Of a DNA stretch of 9,447 bases, positions 6,578-9,447 are shown in pieces. The notes beneath the pieces are model-generated. The model did no database searches and was not told the DNA's origin. It saw only the letters and a list, made by a program, of their open reading frames with translations. Positions within the stretch are counted from its first letter, which is position 1, and the number at the start of each line of letters is the position of its first letter. The DNA is from Nitrospina sp. Its GTDB lineage: Bacteria; Nitrospinota; Nitrospinia; Nitrospinales; VA-1. Location: the NCBI GenBank assembly GCA_018647025.1, contig JABGTQ010000201.1, positions 1-9,447 of the forward strand, in the 5' to 3' direction. The translations under genes were made by a program, and so were the position numbers.

Positions 6578-8302
6578 CTACCTTATTTGCATTTCATAAT
6601 ATTTTTTATAAAGTAAAGAACTAGAAATAAGTTTTTCATGGGTTCCAAACTCGACAATCTCCCCTCTATCTAAAACAATGATCGAATCAGCATGCTTAAT
6701 AGTTGATAAGCGGTGAGCAATAACGAAAGTTGTTCTATGTTTCATTAGATTATGCAAAGCATCCTGTACATATTTTTCGGACTCAGTATCCAAAGCAGAT
6801 GTAGCTTCATCAAGCACAAGAATAGGAGCATTTCGAAGAACGGCTCTTGCAATAGAAATTCGTTGACGTTGACCACCAGAAAGCTTGATCCCACGCTCAC
6901 CAATGACAGTGTCATAACCATCTTCAAAACCGGTAACAAAAGAGTCTACATACGCTGCTTTTGACGCTTGAATTATTTCAGCTTCTGATGCATTGGGTCT
7001 TCCATAGGCAATATTTTTTCTAATACTGTCATTAAAAAGAAAAGTTTCCTGAGACACAAGAGCCAAGTTATTTCTTAATGATTTTAGTGTGTAATATTTA
7101 ATATTAATTCCATCTATTGAAATACTACCCGCAAAAGGTTCATGAAAACGAAATAAAAGGTCCACTAGTGTCGTTTTCCCTGCTCCACTCATACCAACAA
7201 TTGCAAGAATTTTTGATTTTTCTAATTTTAAATTTACTTTAGTTAAAACAGACGTTTTTCTAGAAGGATATTTAAATGAAACATTTTCAAATGTAATACT
7301 ATTATTAACACCGGTAAGTTTTATGTTCCCTTCTTTTACTTTTTCCTCTTCTAAGTCAAGTATAGAGAAAACTCTTTCAGCACCTGCAATAGATACCTGG
7401 AAACTGGCAAATATTTTTAAAAGTATTCTTACAGGTGTATACATCATAAAAAGTCCAACAATAAAGGCAATAAAAGTTCCCTGACTTACTTTATCCGTCA
7501 AAACCTGAAACCCACCATACCAAAGAATTACTGATGCACTAATCACACCTAAAACCTCAAGAAAAGGTGAGGTTATTTCCATATATTTAACATTTTTTTT
7601 CGTGACACGAAGAAAGTTATTGCTGTAACTATTAAATTTTTTTTCTTCGACGGACTCCATACCAAATGCACGAACTAACTTAATACCAGAAAATGATTCA
7701 ACAATAGTTGAACTAATATCAGCAAGAATTTCCTGACCTTTGTGACTTAATTTTTTTAACTTCCTCGCTATATTTGATATCGGCAAAACCATCACTGGTA
7801 TTATTAATATTGAGATAAGCGCCCAGTCCCATTTTAGATAAAAAATCCACCCTAACAGCGCTATCAAGGTAAACGAATTTTGAACGAGCTCCTTTATCGT
7901 ACGGGTAACAGTTGACTGCATAATAGCGACATCATTTATGAGCCTTGATATTAATTGACCAGACTCATTATTTTCAAAGAAATTAAATGGGAGTTTGTGA
8001 ATATGAGAAAATAGCTTTTCCCTTACATGAACAACTAAATCCAAAGAAACCCCCAATATGATAATATTCTGTACGTACACTAAGGATGCTTTAATCGAGT
8101 AGAGGATAATAAGAGCAATTGGTATCGCCTTAAGCATAAAAAAATCTTTCTCAACAAAAATATCATCAAATGTTTTTTGAATGAGCGGGACAGGCGAACT
8201 TGCAATCACTCCAACGATTACTGAAAAAAATATGGCCAACGAAAGCTTTTTCTTATAAGGTTTTAAATAACCAAAAAGCCTTTTATAAATTTTTATTTTC
8301 AC
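6578..8302 (-). CDS. MsbA-like lipid flippase, ABC transporter with fused membrane and ATPase domains
   Basis: This 574-residue half-transporter should act as a homodimer in the inner membrane. MsbA relatives flip lipid A-core or other lipids and hydrophobic compounds. The N-terminal membrane domain (about 1-310) has hydrophobic helices near 20-40, 58-85, 140-178 and 247-300, with the MsbA-like segment FFENNESGQLISRL (108-121). The ATPase domain (about 335-574) is complete: Walker A GMSGAGKTT (370-378), Q-loop Gln418 (VSQETFLF), signature LSGGQRQR (474-481), Walker B ILVLDE (494-499) and H-loop His530 (IAHRLSTI). The length is typical of MsbA (about 580). The start is GTG; in-frame TAA codons at 8318-8323 rule out a long extension, and no clear ribosome binding site is seen. 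It is the first gene of the probable operon with oleA and oleB, so its cargo may be a lipid linked to their product rather than lipid A. Export of peptides or drugs by a similar architecture remains possible. Confidence 0.9.
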   Translation of the reverse strand: MKIKIYKRLFGYLKPYKKKLSLAIFFSVIVGVIASSPVPLIQKTFDDIFVEKDFFMLKAIPIALIILYSIKASLVYVQNIIILGVSLDLVVHVREKLFSHIHKLPFNFFENNESGQLISRLINDVAIMQSTVTRTIKELVQNSFTLIALLGWIFYLKWDWALISILIIPVMVLPISNIARKLKKLSHKGQEILADISSTIVESFSGIKLVRAFGMESVEEKKFNSYSNNFLRVTKKNVKYMEITSPFLEVLGVISASVILWYGGFQVLTDKVSQGTFIAFIVGLFMMYTPVRILLKIFASFQVSIAGAERVFSILDLEEEKVKEGNIKLTGVNNSITFENVSFKYPSRKTSVLTKVNLKLEKSKILAIVGMSGAGKTTLVDLLFRFHEPFAGSISIDGINIKYYTLKSLRNNLALVSQETFLFNDSIRKNIAYGRPNASEAEIIQASKAAYVDSFVTGFEDGYDTVIGERGIKLSGGQRQRISIARAVLRNAPILVLDEATSALDTESEKYVQDALHNLMKHRTTFVIAHRLSTIKHADSIIVLDRGEIVEFGTHEKLISSSLLYKKYYEMQIR

Positions 8303-8338
8303 TAGAATAGATTTGAATTATTAAATAAATTTAAAATA

Positions 8339-8384
8339 AAAAGCCCCCATACATTGATTAAAAATCAATGTATGGGGACCTTTT
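8339..8384 (-). terminator. Rho-independent terminator after the PCP_red gene
   Basis: A perfect 15-bp stem, CCCCATACATTGATT (8345-8359) with AATCAATGTATGGGG (8363-8377), closes on a 3-nt AAA loop. An outer AAAAG/CTTTT pairing (8339-8343 with 8380-8384) flanks it across a small internal loop. Reading leftward, the stem is followed by GC and then TTTTTATTTT, a good U-tract. The orientation fits termination of the PCP_red gene, whose stop codon is about 90 nt upstream. It ends only about 30 nt before the flippase start codon. The remaining bases of the gap (8385-8471) hold no feature I can support. Confidence 0.82.
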
Positions 8385-8471
8385 AATACATTAGTGGTAT
8401 GCAATAACATGGAGCAGACTAAAAAAGGATAGTTTCCATAACACAAGAGCTAACCTGTTAAAGACGTTACT

Positions 8472-9447
8472 TTAAGCTCCGACCTTTTTAGGTAAAAAAT
8501 CCTCTAAAGATGCGCCGTTAGCAATTGCTTCTTCCATCATTTTAACGGAATCACGAATACCGGCTTCACAAACTTCTAAAGTGATTTCCTTAATATCTTT
8601 AGAAAGAGCGTATGCCATAACTCTATTTTGGGTATTATCCCTCATAAAACCTTTAGGAACTAGTTCGAGTCTATTATTTGCCTTTTCAGTCCATATAAAG
8701 TCTGTGACTTTAGGCTCATCATCCTCCATATAATTTTCTAAAGCTTTATTTGTTTTGGTGGGCTTTGTTATAATCTTTTCATTTAAAATTTGATCCAGAA
8801 AAGCAACCGAAATAGTTTCAATACTTTGAACTCTTGCATTTTTTTCGACTCGTGCCTGAGCTCTTCTACGCACATGGCCCTCTGGATAACCCTCAAGACT
8901 TTTAAGTGCATCCTCGGTCCATTGAACTTTTTTATCATCAAAGGTAGTCATTTCTTTAACCCCAACCATTTCTTTTTCATCGGGCTTAAATCCTTCTTTA
9001 TAAACTGGTACCAAACTATCTCCTACCGCACCGCAAACAAAACATTTAATAACATCGCTGTCCATAAAAGTTTTACAATGTTTACATTGGAAGGTAATAT
9101 CAGTGACCTGCGCTCCATTTGAGTTTCTACCGTCATCGGTTACGGCTATATGCTCAGCGCTCACCTCTACCTCACCGGCATCTCCACTACCAACAGTCTC
9201 TTCAGAAGAAGGCACATTTTTATCAGCATCTTCACCTGCGTGTGCATCAAGCATTTGCTGTTTGTAGTCTTTAAGTACATCATTAGATTCTGGATCTATA
9301 CCATCATCTTTTATTTTTTCACCAATTTGTCTCATTGCCTGCATTGCTCCAGCAGGAAGAATATTCTCTACCGCTTCTGTAATTACACCAGAAGTGATCA
9401 TACTATGACCTCTCTCTATCGCATATCGGAGTATCGCAGAAGTTGCC
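8472..9447 (-). CDS. PCP_red-domain and zinc-ribbon protein, 5' end cut off by the window
   Basis: This is a partial gene. An internal ATG at 9401 could be taken as the start, but the frame stays open for 15 codons to the edge. Those codons encode AILRYAIERGHSMITSGVIT-like sequence that resembles the end of a PCP_red unit, so the real start is outside. Residue numbers here count from the Met at 9401. After this partial unit come an acidic linker (about 35-95), a zinc ribbon with Cys106, Cys109, Cys120 and Cys123 (CKHC...CFVC), and two more PCP_red-like units: Trp161-Leu206 (WTEDALKSLE, RVEKNAR) and Trp237-Glu291 (WTEKANNRLE, RVMAYAL). PCP_red is the small domain named from the light-independent protochlorophyllide reductase B subunit. 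In other proteins it occurs as a C-terminal appendage, including on radical-SAM enzymes, and its function there is unclear. The missing N-terminus could hold an enzymatic domain. No membrane segment is seen. A terminator follows, so it is a transcription unit separate from the flippase. No chlorophyll-synthesis role is implied. Confidence 0.85.
   Translation of the reverse strand, partial: ATSAILRYAIERGHSMITSGVITEAVENILPAGAMQAMRQIGEKIKDDGIDPESNDVLKDYKQQMLDAHAGEDADKNVPSSEETVGSGDAGEVEVSAEHIAVTDDGRNSNGAQVTDITFQCKHCKTFMDSDVIKCFVCGAVGDSLVPVYKEGFKPDEKEMVGVKEMTTFDDKKVQWTEDALKSLEGYPEGHVRRRAQARVEKNARVQSIETISVAFLDQILNEKIITKPTKTNKALENYMEDDEPKVTDFIWTEKANNRLELVPKGFMRDNTQNRVMAYALSKDIKEITLEVCEAGIRDSVKMMEEAIANGASLEDFLPKKVGA

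Noticed and set aside
6752..6964. Open frame on the plus strand inside the flippase gene
   Set aside because: It overlaps the conserved ATPase motifs of the flippase and has no domain or ribosome binding site of its own.
8790..9122. Plus-strand open frame of 110 codons opposite the PCP_red gene
   Set aside because: It is an antisense shadow of the zinc ribbon and PCP_red region, with no recognisable motif.
1..9447. Mobile element, CRISPR array, tRNA or phage genes
   Set aside because: I found no terminal repeats, transposase, integrase, spaced direct repeats or cloverleaf on either strand; the genes look chromosomal.

Overview
The window is AT-rich chromosomal DNA from what looks like a Gram-negative bacterium. 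The signs are an MsbA-type lipid flippase, a sigma-54 activator, and a PCP_red/zinc-ribbon protein of a kind I associate with Nitrospinota- and Deltaproteobacteria-like lineages. That placement is inference and no gene here fixes the phylum. I see no rRNA, tRNA, CRISPR array, insertion sequence or other mobile element. No gene-free stretch exceeds 300 bases.

Layout. Two genes read rightward: a 945-residue multi-GAF sigma-54-dependent regulator (167-3004) and ahcY, S-adenosylhomocysteine hydrolase (3192-4493). A strong 15-bp hairpin (4500-4537) lies between ahcY and the leftward genes that converge on it. On the minus strand, in transcription order, are: a PCP_red-domain protein that runs off the right edge (8472-9447, 5' end missing), a rho-independent terminator (8339-8384), an MsbA-like ABC transporter (8302-6578), an OleA-type thiolase (6540-5491) and an OleB-type alpha/beta hydrolase (5497-4622).

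How the genes may work together. The transporter, oleA and oleB look like one operon: 37 nt separate the transporter and oleA, oleA and oleB overlap by 7 nt, and all three start with GTG. OleA condenses two fatty acyl-CoAs head to head into a beta-keto acid. OleB decarboxylates the beta-lactone made later in the same pathway, giving a long-chain cis-olefin. The two middle enzymes, OleD (reductase) and OleC (beta-lactone synthetase), are not in this window, and ahcY lies directly downstream of oleB, so they must be elsewhere or be replaced. A lipid flippase as the first gene suggests a membrane or cell-envelope role for the product. AhcY belongs to the methylation cycle and probably has no direct link to the olefin genes. 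What the sigma-54 regulator controls cannot be read from the window.

The points most worth a second look are: the incomplete ole set joined to a flippase; the truncated protein with apparently three PCP_red units and a zinc ribbon; the sigma-54 regulator that carries a different C-terminal domain in place of a recognisable Fis-type DNA-binding helix; and a terminator only about 30 nt ahead of the transporter start codon.
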